Below are positions 15,118 to 23,089 of a stretch of DNA of 38,244 nt, in pieces (positions within the stretch are counted from its first letter, which is position 1; each line of letters starts with the position of its first letter). This stretch comes from Hymenobacter terricola (GTDB lineage Bacteria; Bacteroidota; Bacteroidia; Cytophagales; Hymenobacteraceae). The stretch lies in contig NZ_JAGEMO020000086.1 of the NCBI RefSeq assembly GCF_017921975.2, positions 1-38,244 on the forward strand, in the 5' to 3' direction. A program made the translations under genes and the position numbers. A model generated the notes under the pieces. The model had not been told where the DNA came from. It did no database searches and saw only the letters and a list, made by a program, of their open reading frames with translations.

Positions 15118-16371
15118 ATGTCGTTTGCTTCCGCCGAGCATGTAGTCGAGCACCTGTTCCGCCACGAAGCCGGGCGGCTGCACGCCCTGCTGCTGCGCTG
15201 GCTGGGCGTGGCCCACTTCGCCGTGGCCGAAGACCTCGTGCAGGACACCTTGGTGGAAGCCCTGACCGCGTGGCGCCTGCACGGCGTGCCCGACAACCCC
15301 GCCGGCTGGCTGTACCGCGTGGCCCAGCGCAAAACCCTGGACTGGCTGCGCCGCGAGCAGCGGCGGGGCCGCATCGGGCAAGAGCTACGCGCGGCCGAGC
15401 AGCGCGTGGCGGAAGCCGCGCCGCACTACCTGCCGGAGGAGCTCACCGACAGCGAGCTGCGGACGCTGTTTGTGTGCTGCCATCCGGCGCTGAGCCCGGC
15501 GGCGCAGGTCGCCTTGTGCCTGAAAACCCTGGGCGGGTTGAGCGTGGCGGAAATTGCGGCCGCCTTTCTCACCTCGCCCGACACCATCACCAAGCGCCTG
15601 TTTCGGTCCAAAGAAACCCTGCGCACCGCCGGCGTCTCGTTGGAAGTACCCACCGGCGCCGAGCTGACCCGCCGCCTGGCGGCCGTGTTGCACGCCCTCT
15701 ACCTGCTCTTCAGCGAAGGCTACGACTCCGAACAGCCCGCCGCGCCTATCCGGCAGGAGCTGTGCGCCGAAGCGTTGCGCCTGGCCCTGCTGCTCACCCG
15801 GCAGCCGCGCACCGACTGCCCCGACACCCACGCCCTGCTGGCCCTGTTCTGCCTCCAAGCGGCCCGGCTGCCCGCCCGCACTGACGCGCAAGGCCAACTG
15901 GTCCTGCTCGAACAGCAGGACCGCCGCCGGTGGAGCCAGCCGCTCATCGCCCGCGGGGTGCGCCACCTCGCCCGCGCCGCCGACGCCCCCGCGGCCAGTG
16001 CCTACCACCTGCAGGCGGGCATTGCGCTGGAGCACTGCCGGGCCCCGACCTACGCCGCCACCGACTGGCTGGCCATTCGCCGGCTCTACGACCACCTGCT
16101 GGCGTTGCACCCTTCCTCCGTAGTGGCCCTGCACCGGGCCGTGGCCGTCGCCCGCGCCGATGGCCCCGCGCGGGGCCTGCAAGCGATGGCGCAAGCCCAG
16201 GCGCTGACCGGCAGCTATCTGTACCACGCCGTGCTGGGGGACTTGCACCAGTTGAACGGCGACCCGGCAGCGGCACGTCACCACCTGACCGAAGCCTTGC
16301 AACGCACCACGGGCGCGGCTCGTCAGCAGCTGCTGCGGCGCAAGCTGGAGGGGGTGGGTTTCCCTGGATGA
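15118..16371 (+). CDS. ECF-family RNA polymerase sigma factor with long C-terminal extension (ECF42-like)
   Basis: A 417-residue protein. Region 2 is HLFRHEAGRLHALLLRWLGV, FAVAEDLVQDTLVEALTAW and NPAGWLYRVAQRKTLDWLRR. Region 4 is LSPAAQVALCLKTLGGLSVA, EIAAAFLTSPDTITKRLFRS. About 230 further residues form a helical, tetratricopeptide-like extension (VALHRAVAVARADGPARGLQ, YLYHAVLGDLHQLNGDPAAA). This architecture is that of group ECF42 sigma factors, whose C-terminal extension is needed for function and which have no classical anti-sigma factor. The YCII gene upstream forms the expected operon. Start ATG 15118. Confidence 0.9.
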   Translation: MSFASAEHVVEHLFRHEAGRLHALLLRWLGVAHFAVAEDLVQDTLVEALTAWRLHGVPDNPAGWLYRVAQRKTLDWLRREQRRGRIGQELRAAEQRVAEAAPHYLPEELTDSELRTLFVCCHPALSPAAQVALCLKTLGGLSVAEIAAAFLTSPDTITKRLFRSKETLRTAGVSLEVPTGAELTRRLAAVLHALYLLFSEGYDSEQPAAPIRQELCAEALRLALLLTRQPRTDCPDTHALLALFCLQAARLPARTDAQGQLVLLEQQDRRRWSQPLIARGVRHLARAADAPAASAYHLQAGIALEHCRAPTYAATDWLAIRRLYDHLLALHPSSVVALHRAVAVARADGPARGLQAMAQAQALTGSYLYHAVLGDLHQLNGDPAAARHHLTEALQRTTGAARQQLLRRKLEGVGFPG

Positions 16372-16734
16372 GCATCCCCCGCGCGTTGCTGTCTCCCGCT
16401 TCGGTTCGCGACGTTTCAATGCAGGAGATTTTTTCCAACCCACCAGGCCTTCCACGACAACGATACGTACCGCACCCACCGGCGCGCCGTCACTGTCGGT
16501 GCGCGGTTTTTACGGGGGCGCATACCTGAGGCAGCCGTCGCTCATGCAAGAAGCCTCCTACGGGACCTTGTTCGGCGGCGTGGCCAGGGGCCAGCTCCAG
16601 GTGCCCCTCGACCAAGCCCTGCCGCTGGCGCAAGCCGCCGAAGCCCCCCGTCGGCCCGATAGCTGCCAAAGCCCGGGCAACCGCGTGCTGCTGCCTTACT
16701 CCACCAGCAATCACCCCACTTCAACCCTATTTTC
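16372..16734 (+). pseudogene. Region with MDR (zinc-type quinone oxidoreductase-like) C-terminal remnant
   Basis: In the plus frame from about 16499 the sequence VRGFYGGAYLRQPSLMQEAS, YGTLFGGVARGQLQVPLDQA, LPLAQAAEAPR...GNRVLLPY resembles the last 60 residues of medium-chain reductases (vrGf......l..lvaaGkl.vp....ypLaeaaeAh......GkvvL). There is no nucleotide-binding domain upstream, and the usual AH...GK segment is degraded (PRRPDSCQSPGN), so it is a decayed tail. The remaining upstream part (16372-16498) has no recognisable content. Confidence 0.5.
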
Positions 16735-17358
16735 ATGAACCATTCCCTGTTCCAACCCCTTGAAATTCTGCGCCTCGACAGCAGCCCGCGCTATGTTGAT
16801 AGCGTGTCCCGGCACCTCACCGACCGCCTGATGGCGCGGCTGCTGGAGGAATATCCGGATGCCCATGTGACGACCCGCGATTTGGCGGTAGGCGTGCCGC
16901 TGCCGACCGAGGGGCACATTAACGGCATTGTGTACGCCGCGCAAAACCCAACGCCCGCCATGCAAGCCGCCACGCAGCTCTCCGACGAACTGGTAGCCGA
17001 ACTGCTGGCGGCCGACCTGGTGGTGCTTGGCTTGCCCGTGTACAACTGGACCGTGTCCTCCACGTTCAAAGCGTACGTCGACCAGGTCAGCCGCCCCGGC
17101 GTGACGTTTGAGTATATCGACGGCGTTAGGCACGGCAAGCTCCGCGCCCGCCGCATGTACATCGTCTTTACGAGTGGTGGCACCGGCCTGGGCAGCGACA
17201 ATGATTTCGCCACGCCGTACGCCACGTTTTTGTGGCGAACGCTGGGCATTCAACACGTGCAGTTCATTGAGGCTTCCGGGCTCCTGTTCAACGCGGCGGA
17301 AAACACGCAGAAAGCCGAGGCGCAGATTAACCAGCTCGAGTTACCCGTGTTTGCCTGA
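16735..17358 (+). CDS. azoR: FMN-dependent NADH-azoreductase
   Basis: A 207-residue flavodoxin-fold protein. The N-terminus ILRLDSSPRYVDSVSRHLTD matches the AzoR FMN-phosphate loop (SSPR...S.S..L). AADLVVLGLPVYNWTVSSTF and KAYVDQVSRPGVTFEY match the P-Y-N-x-x-x-P/S-x-x-L-K-x-x-x-D core of the family, and YIVFTSGGTGLG covers the second flavin loop. AzoR reduces azo dyes and quinones by NADH through a ping-pong mechanism and protects against thiol/quinone stress. Start ATG 16735; a nearby ATG is not evident. An ISAs1-type element begins only 7 bp after its stop codon, leaving the gene intact. No dedicated regulator is adjacent. Confidence 0.88.
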   Translation: MNHSLFQPLEILRLDSSPRYVDSVSRHLTDRLMARLLEEYPDAHVTTRDLAVGVPLPTEGHINGIVYAAQNPTPAMQAATQLSDELVAELLAADLVVLGLPVYNWTVSSTFKAYVDQVSRPGVTFEYIDGVRHGKLRARRMYIVFTSGGTGLGSDNDFATPYATFLWRTLGIQHVQFIEASGLLFNAAENTQKAEAQINQLELPVFA

Positions 17359-17365
17359 TTTCTCC

Positions 17366-18608
17366 CAGGGCTTACGCATCAAACCTAGGGAGCCGTCGCA
17401 CGGCCGTTTTGGCGGGCGCGGGTGAGGAGTTGGGTCATGTAGTTATCGTTCCAGCCCGCGTTTCGTCGTCGGGCCCGCAGACTTCCGGGCTGGTGTTTTC
17501 CTTGCTGCAAGCGGTTGAACGCCAGCTTGCGCAACACAGCAAAGTTGCGGGTCGCTACCCGGTCGCGACTGCGGGCCTCGTCCTCGCGGAAGACCACGTC
17601 CAGCACCCAGTGCAGGCTGTTTTCGATGGCCCAGTGGCGGCGAATGGCTTGGATGAGCACCGCGGGGGCATCCGGGCAACTGGTCAGGTAGTAGCGCCAC
17701 TCCACGTGCGTGCCGGGCTGGTGTTGCACCTGGCGGATGGTTTCGACCGCGATAACGGCCCGCAGGCCCGGCCAGGCGCGCAACGCCGCCAACGCGTCAC
17801 TCAACGGCAGCACCCAGGCCCGGCGGCGCACCCAGCGGCCGTGGCGGCGGTCAAAGGCATCGTAGTCGGCGGGGTACGCCGCCCAGCGGTCGACGCAGCT
17901 CTCCTGACAAGAGGTGTTGACGGCCCGGTAAGAGCGTCCTTGGTTGCCTTTCAGCGCAAAAATATAATCCGCCTGCCGGGCGAGTAGCTGCCGGGCAATG
18001 GCCCGCTGGCAGCCCAGCGCATCCACCGTGACAATTGTGTTGGCTAACGGCAGCCCATTGATTAACCCCGGAATGGCAGCCAACTCCGGTCCTTTACCTA
18101 TTACCCCCACTTGCCCCAGGCTCAGGCCGTGCCCGGTGGCAAACGCACTGACGACGTGCAGCGGGCCCTGGGCCCGCCCCCGGTCAACGGAGCGGCGCAC
18201 CGTCTTGCCGTCGATGGCCACGACCTCGCGGGGCAGGGGTGGGGCGGTGGTGGCCATCCCCTGCCGAAAGCACTGTTCGAGCGCCTGCGGGTCGAGCCGG
18301 GAGAACACGCGCCGAAACGTGTCGTGCGACGGAATGCCGCTGGGCAACTCCCGAAACGTGGCCCGCCACGCCTGCTTCAACGGACCATAATGGGCGATGT
18401 CCACCCACGTTTCGGCCCCGGCGACGACGGCACAAATAGCGATGACCAGCATATCGCGCAGGCGGTGCCGGGTGCGGCCCGCACAACGCGGGTCCGGAAG
18501 AGTGGCGAAAGAGGCAAGGAGTTGGCTGAACAGGAAGAACTTGACAAGGTCTGAAAAGACAAAGGTCAGTCCTCAATTCATAGCCTTAGTTTTGATGCGT
18601 AAGCCCTG
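17366..18608 (-). mobile_element. ISAs1-family insertion sequence (1243 bp)
   Basis: Bounded by perfect 18-bp terminal inverted repeats, CAGGGCTTACGCATCAAA at 17366-17383 and its complement at 18591-18608. It contains one minus-strand DDE transposase whose stop begins 1 bp inside the left repeat. The 8-10 bp target duplication expected for this family is missing: the flanks tgatttctcc (left) and cccggcgagc (right) differ. The right flank starts in the middle of a serine recombinase gene, so DNA was probably lost or rearranged after insertion. Confidence 0.9.
17385..18452 (-). CDS. ISAs1-family DDE transposase
   Basis: From ATG 18452, 355 residues. The catalytic triad context is visible: VVAIDGKTVRRSVDRGRAQG (first Asp), IVTVDALGCQRAIARQLLAR (second Asp), then DYIFALKGNQ, and HWAIENSLHWVLDVVFREDE (Glu) with ARSRDRVATRNFAVLRKLAF. 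This is the ISAs1/H-repeat transposase pattern. Family members start earlier: in-frame sequence upstream of the ATG (FFLFSQLLASFATLPDPRCA to about 18535) is homologous N-terminal domain, and the frame is open to about 18563 but holds no ATG, GTG or TTG, only CTG. Translation may start at CTG, or the true start was lost. Otherwise intact. Confidence 0.88.
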   Translation of the reverse strand: MLVIAICAVVAGAETWVDIAHYGPLKQAWRATFRELPSGIPSHDTFRRVFSRLDPQALEQCFRQGMATTAPPLPREVVAIDGKTVRRSVDRGRAQGPLHVVSAFATGHGLSLGQVGVIGKGPELAAIPGLINGLPLANTIVTVDALGCQRAIARQLLARQADYIFALKGNQGRSYRAVNTSCQESCVDRWAAYPADYDAFDRRHGRWVRRRAWVLPLSDALAALRAWPGLRAVIAVETIRQVQHQPGTHVEWRYYLTSCPDAPAVLIQAIRRHWAIENSLHWVLDVVFREDEARSRDRVATRNFAVLRKLAFNRLQQGKHQPGSLRARRRNAGWNDNYMTQLLTRARQNGRATAP

Positions 18609-18905
18609 CCCGGCGAGCAGCTCGTGTTCCAGATTTTCTGCGCCCTGGCCGAACACGAGCGCAATGTGCTTGTGCAACGCACCCGCGCCGGGCTACAGGC
18701 GGCCCGTGCCCGTGGCCGCCAGGGCGGCCGGCCTCCGGGGCTGGCCCCGCGCTACCAGAAAGTCGCGCCCGCAGTCAAGGAACTCTACGAAGCGGGGCAG
18801 CAGTCCACGCGCCAACTCATGGCTTACTTCCAGATTGGCTCGCGCCGTACCCTCTACAAAATCCTGCGCTTTGCCGGCTGCCAGATTAACGAAAAAACTG
18901 GTGCC
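18609..18905 (+). pseudogene. Serine recombinase (resolvase/invertase) C-terminal fragment, truncated at IS border
   Basis: Directly after the IS right end the plus frame reads PGEQLVFQIFCALAEHERNV, LVQRTRAGLQAARARGRQGG, RPPGLAPRYQKVAPAVKELY and a helix-turn-helix FQIGSRRTLYKILRFAGCQI. This is the long E-helix and DNA-binding domain of a small Tn3-type resolvase. The first ~100 residues, with the catalytic serine, are missing. The open frame continues to 19283 but homology stops near 18905, where it overlaps the convergent membrane protein gene. It differs from the intact recombinase at 28930. Confidence 0.8.
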
Positions 18906-18959
18906 GCCGCAGGGGTAGGCTTGGTGGCGGCCCGCTGGGCACCCATCAAGCCTGCCGAC

Positions 18960-19529
18960 TCAAGCGGCTTCGTTTGCGACGTGGCGAGCCTGGCGCATTT
19001 CCCGGCGGTGCTGCCAGTAGAAAAACGTGCCCCAAATCAGACTAACTCCGTGAATCAGTTGGTAGCCGGCTGTGCGCACAAGGTCTTCGTAGGCCCGTCC
19101 GCCCCCCGATTTCAACATAATGAGTTCGATGAGCGAAGGCACGCAGCCCAACAGGGTGAGCGCTTTGACCCAGCGCGGAAAGGGTTGATAAAAAACAATC
19201 AGCACCAGGGAGGGCAGCAGGAAGTAGAAAGCCGAAGCGAAAATATCGTTGCCTACTTCCAACTGCCGAAAATCCTTGGCTAGAAAAAACACGCCCCAGG
19301 CAATGGAGAGCACCGTGTAGCCCGCCGCCGGCAGGTCCCAGCCCTTGCGGGCCAGCTTCATGGCCACCAGTACGCAGCCCGTGATGAAAATAGCGTCGGC
19401 AAATTTGTACGCCACAACGGAGACGGATGGCGGAAAAACACCTCCGAGCAGGCCTATTGCGCACGCCAGCAAAAAGGCAATAAACTGGGCCGGGATAACT
19501 TCCTGGTCGGCAACGTCGTGGCGATTCAT
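18960..19529 (-). CDS. Polytopic membrane protein of unknown function
   Basis: A 189-residue protein, ATG 19529 (MNRHDVADQEVIPAQFIAFL). About six hydrophobic segments are visible: FIAFLLACAIGLLGGVF, FADAIFITGCVLVAMKL, GYTVLSIAWGVFFLA, IFASAFYFLLPSLVLIVFY, VKALTLLGCVPSLIELIML and LIHGVSLIWGTFFYW. A charged C-terminal tail (HRREMRQARHVANEAA) follows. I recognise no family. It is convergent with the truncated recombinase, whose leftover frame overlaps its 3' end. No operon partner. Confidence 0.75.
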   Translation of the reverse strand: MNRHDVADQEVIPAQFIAFLLACAIGLLGGVFPPSVSVVAYKFADAIFITGCVLVAMKLARKGWDLPAAGYTVLSIAWGVFFLAKDFRQLEVGNDIFASAFYFLLPSLVLIVFYQPFPRWVKALTLLGCVPSLIELIMLKSGGGRAYEDLVRTAGYQLIHGVSLIWGTFFYWQHRREMRQARHVANEAA

Positions 19530-19645
19530 GGCGAAAGAAGTTTAGTAAATACTGGTTTCAAAGCTACACGTAGCACTTGATTATCAATCATTCGTGGGTC
19601 GGGCAGGTCCTGTCTAAGGGCGGTCCGGCGACCTCACGATGGGGG

Positions 19646-22162
19646 CTAGTTGGTTTTCACCCGGTCCTTTTCCTCGTCGGCGCTGCTGGCGGGATGCTTG
19701 GCCACCTTACCGGCCGCCTGCCCGAAGCGGTACACGAACGAGACGTTGGCCACCCGCGTGTCGCGCGTGAGTTGGAGGGTGGACACCACGCCGGGGAAAT
19801 CTTGGATTTCGCGCGACACCTGGCTGTGCAGCACGTCGCGCACGTTGAACGTGAGGGTCGCCCGCTTATCCAGCAGTTGCTTGGAGAGGCCCAGCGAAAG
19901 CTGGCTGATGCTGCGCACCACGGCCTGGCCCTCGTCGCGGTTACGGCCGTGGTAGAAGCCCGATACCTCACCGGTCCAGCCGTTGCCAAGGGCCAGTTGG
20001 TTGGTCAGGTTCAAGCTTAGGCTGAAGGCCGACGCGGCGAATGGGGTCCCGGCAATCGCGCCGTCGAAGCGCGTGTAGGCCGCGTTGGCAAAGGCGTTGA
20101 CGGTCCATGCTTTATTGACGGGCAGCTGGGCGCTCACGGCCAGGCCGGCGTTGTCGCGGCGGGCCACGTTGCCGACGCTGCGAACGATGACGTCGTCCTG
20201 CTGTTGCAGCGTCTCGGTGATGAAGCCGTTCGTGCGGCTGTAGTTGAGCGTGGTGGTCAGCCAGCCGTCGTAGGTGTGGGCCAGCTCCAGGTTGGTGCTG
20301 AACTGGGGTTGCAGATAGGGATTGCCCGTCGAGTACGTGTACTGGTCGATAATGCTCAGGAACGGGTTCAGGCGCTGGTAAGCGGGCCGGTCGATGCGCC
20401 GGCCAAAGGAGAAGCCGAATTGGTTTTTCTCGTTGGCCTTGTAGCCCACGAACACCGTGGGGAAGAAATTCTGGTAGCGGCGCACGAACAGCGAGTCGGG
20501 CTTTTCGGGGTTGCCCAGCTGGTGGCCGGTGTACTGGGTGGCCTCGTATCGCAGGCCCAGTTGGGCGTTCCAGGCGCCCCACTGCCGGCTCCCGTTCGCG
20601 TACAGGGCGTTGATGGCCTCGCGGTAATTGAACTGGTTGCTGCGGGAGTAGTCGGGCTGCTCCGCGCCGGTGGCCGGGGTAGTCGTGAAATAGCTGGCCT
20701 GGTTGCGCGTCTGAATCAGGGCCGTTTTGGCCCCCGCTTCCAGCTTAAAGAGCTGGCCCACGGGCTGACTATAATCGGCCTTGGCGGTGGTGATGTCGAT
20801 GGCCAACGGGATGTCGCCCCGCAGCGGCAACTGCCCGGTCAGGGTGCCGTCGGGTGCGTAGGTGTCGCTGAGCAGGTTTTGGGCATTGCTCGACCGGTAG
20901 GCCAAGTAGTCGGCCGAGGCCGTCAGCGCCCGCTCGCCGCCGAACTGGTGGCGGCCGTTGAGGTTGAGGGCCGCGTTGTCCCACGCGGCGCGGGTCTGGC
21001 TGGTGGTGCGCAGGGTGGCGGTGGGCACGCCGGCGGCATCGGTGAGCGTGGTCGTGGTGGTGCTGGTGGGGCGCTGCGGGTTCAGAAAGCCCGACGCGCT
21101 GAAGCCCAGCGTGGTGGCGGCGCTCAGCGCATAGTCCAGGCCCAGCTTCAGCGTGTGGGTCTGGCTGCGCGAGAGCCGGTGCGCCGCCTGGTTCAGCTCG
21201 CCCGTTTTCTGCCCGTTCGCGTCCACGAAATTGCGCTGGGTTTCGATGTCGAACGAGCCGTTGTTCTGAATCAGGCCGTAGCTGGCAAAGGTGTTCAGCT
21301 TGCCGGCGCGGTAGTTGAGCGCCAGCCCGTCGTTGCTTTTGAAGTAGGGCGAAAGCCCTACCCCCAGCGTCAGGGTCCCGTTGAGGTCGTCCTGGTTCAG
21401 CTGCTTGGTTTTGAGATTGATAACCCCGGCGTCGCCAGCCGCGTCGTACTTGGCCGAGGGGTTGGTCATGATTTCCACCTGGCTGAGCTGGGTGGCGTCC
21501 ATCGCCCGCAGCCGGCTGGCCAGTTCCTCGCCCGAGAGGTAGGTGCGCTGCCCGTCGATGAGCACGATGACTTCTTTCTTGCCTTTTAAGCTGAGTTGGC
21601 CGCTCTGGTCCACGCTAACGCCAGGCGCTTTTTCCAGGATATCAAGGGCCGTGGCCCCCGCGTTCGACGCCAGGGCCCCCACGTTGAGCACCGTCCGGTC
21701 GAGCTGCTGCTCGACGGCGGCCCGCTGCCCGGTCACCACCACCTCGCCCAGGGCCTTGGCCTGCGGCTGGAGCGCCACCGGCCCGAGCGGCACCGGCAGC
21801 CCCGCCGCGACCGCGAAGGTGGCCACTGTACCCGGCGCGAAGCCCACGAACGACACCGTCAGCGTGTAGGCCCCGGCCGGCACCGGGCCCAACGTGTAGC
21901 GCCCGGCCGCGTCGGTGTAGGTGGCCTGCAGCACGCCCGCGTCGGCGGCCCGCAGCAGCGCCACGCTGGCAAACTCGACGGGCTGCCCGGTGGCCGCGTC
22001 GCGCACCAGGCCGCTAACCGCTCCCGCCGCCACCGGGGCGGCCACAGCGGCTGGGCGGCCGCCGGCCGGGGCCGGCGTCTGGGCAGAACCAGGGGCCGGG
22101 GCCGTCAGCAGGCCGAGCAAAAACCAGCAGGAAAAGCAGCGGAAAAAGCGGCGGGTTTTCAT
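19646..22162 (-). CDS. Outer-membrane beta-barrel receptor (TonB-dependent-receptor-like, OMP_b-brl_3)
   Basis: An 838-residue protein from ATG 22162 with signal peptide MKTRRFFRCFSCWFLLGLLT...GSAQ. An N-terminal CarboxypepD_reg-like repeat (SGLVRDAATGQPVEFASVAL to VGPVALQP) is followed by a plug-like domain (GEVVVTGQRAAVEQQLDRTV, LDILEKAPGVSVDQSGQLSL, VIVLIDGQRTYLSGEELASR, IMTNPSAKYDAAGDAGVINL). The rest is an aromatic-rich barrel ending VANVSFVYRFGQAAGKVAKH. This is the OMP_b-brl_3 group common in Bacteroidota, related to TonB-dependent receptors. The substrate is unknown. The LytTR two-component genes lie just upstream in the same direction (136 bp from the regulator's stop to this ATG) and may control it. 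Confidence 0.9.
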   Translation of the reverse strand: MKTRRFFRCFSCWFLLGLLTAPAPGSAQTPAPAGGRPAAVAAPVAAGAVSGLVRDAATGQPVEFASVALLRAADAGVLQATYTDAAGRYTLGPVPAGAYTLTVSFVGFAPGTVATFAVAAGLPVPLGPVALQPQAKALGEVVVTGQRAAVEQQLDRTVLNVGALASNAGATALDILEKAPGVSVDQSGQLSLKGKKEVIVLIDGQRTYLSGEELASRLRAMDATQLSQVEIMTNPSAKYDAAGDAGVINLKTKQLNQDDLNGTLTLGVGLSPYFKSNDGLALNYRAGKLNTFASYGLIQNNGSFDIETQRNFVDANGQKTGELNQAAHRLSRSQTHTLKLGLDYALSAATTLGFSASGFLNPQRPTSTTTTTLTDAAGVPTATLRTTSQTRAAWDNAALNLNGRHQFGGERALTASADYLAYRSSNAQNLLSDTYAPDGTLTGQLPLRGDIPLAIDITTAKADYSQPVGQLFKLEAGAKTALIQTRNQASYFTTTPATGAEQPDYSRSNQFNYREAINALYANGSRQWGAWNAQLGLRYEATQYTGHQLGNPEKPDSLFVRRYQNFFPTVFVGYKANEKNQFGFSFGRRIDRPAYQRLNPFLSIIDQYTYSTGNPYLQPQFSTNLELAHTYDGWLTTTLNYSRTNGFITETLQQQDDVIVRSVGNVARRDNAGLAVSAQLPVNKAWTVNAFANAAYTRFDGAIAGTPFAASAFSLSLNLTNQLALGNGWTGEVSGFYHGRNRDEGQAVVRSISQLSLGLSKQLLDKRATLTFNVRDVLHSQVSREIQDFPGVVSTLQLTRDTRVANVSFVYRFGQAAGKVAKHPASSADEEKDRVKTN

Positions 22163-22297
22163 AGCAACCGGGGTGTAGGTGAGCGAACTACACAAAGTTG
22201 CCGGGCTGCTGCCGCCCCCGAAAATAAAAGGAGTTGAGTGCCGGAAAGGCCGGGTTGGGGCGGGCGTTTGCGGGGTTGAGCGTCCGCCCCGGGGGAC

Positions 22298-23089
22298 TCA
22301 TTTCCCCAGCCATTCCTTGAAGGGCGTCACCCGGTCGCCGCTCACGAACACCTCCTGGCGGGGCGGCGGCAGCAGGTCGAGCTGAAGTTTGCCCCCCGAA
22401 AATGCGTGAATGGTACCGATGGCTTCCCGCGCCACGAGAAAGCTCCGGTTGACCCGGAAAAACCGGGCCGGGTCGAGCAACTCGGTCAGTTTGTCGAGGC
22501 TATACTCCACGTCCACCCGGGGGCCCTGCCGGGGCGTGAGCCAGGTGGCTTTGTCGGCGAAGAAAAAGTAGGCCACCTCGGCGGTTTCGATGCTGCGCAG
22601 CTTCGCCCCGCTGCTCACCATAAAGCGCGGCTTGTAGGCGGGGACCAGTGGCCCCGGTACCGGCAGTTGCCCCAGCAGCCGCAGCAGGGCCGTTAGGTCG
22701 GGGGCCGGCGCGGCATGCCGCGCCCGGAATTTGGCCAGGGCCGCGGCCAACTCGTCGGGGTCCACGGGCTTGAGCAGGTAGTCGACGCTGTTGGTTTTGA
22801 AAGCTTGCAAGGTGTAGGCGTCAAAGGCCGTGGTGAAAATGATGGGCAGCGTGAGCTTGGCCTGTTCGATGAGCTGGAACCCGGTGCCGTCTTCGAGGTG
22901 AATGTCGAGCAGCAGCAAGTCGGGGTGGCCGGGCTGGCCGGGGCCCTGCCTCGGCGCGGCAAACCAGGTCAAGCCCTGGGCCACCGAGGGCAGCTGAGCC
23001 AGCACGTGGGTGGCCGGGTCGCACTGCTTCAGCAGGTCGGCCAGCCGCGCGGCGCTGCGCGGTTCGTCTTCGAGGATGAGCACGTTCAT
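22298..23089 (-). CDS. LytTR-family response regulator
   Basis: A 263-residue regulator. The receiver domain starts MNVLILEDEPRSAARLADLL, with the phospho-acceptor Asp62 in LLLLDIHLEDGTGF, the Thr/Ser switch in IIFTTAFDAYTLQAF and Lys in YLLKPVDPDEL. The C-terminal LytTR DNA-binding domain (about 155-262) contains RFMVSSGAKLRSIETAEVAY, FFFADKATWLTPR, YSLDKLTELLDPARFFRVNR and SFLVAREAIGTIHAFSGGKL. Its ATG overlaps the stop of the kinase gene by 4 bp, so the two are co-translated. The downstream receptor gene is a plausible target. Confidence 0.93.
   Translation of the reverse strand: MNVLILEDEPRSAARLADLLKQCDPATHVLAQLPSVAQGLTWFAAPRQGPGQPGHPDLLLLDIHLEDGTGFQLIEQAKLTLPIIFTTAFDAYTLQAFKTNSVDYLLKPVDPDELAAALAKFRARHAAPAPDLTALLRLLGQLPVPGPLVPAYKPRFMVSSGAKLRSIETAEVAYFFFADKATWLTPRQGPRVDVEYSLDKLTELLDPARFFRVNRSFLVAREAIGTIHAFSGGKLQLDLLPPPRQEVFVSGDRVTPFKEWLGK

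Noticed and set aside
15385..16479. A 364-codon minus frame opposite the sigma factor gene
   Set aside because: Antisense shadow; Gly/Gln/Val-rich, no motifs.
20204..21589. A 461-codon plus-strand frame opposite the outer-membrane receptor gene
   Set aside because: Antisense shadow; the minus frame has a signal peptide, plug and barrel features.
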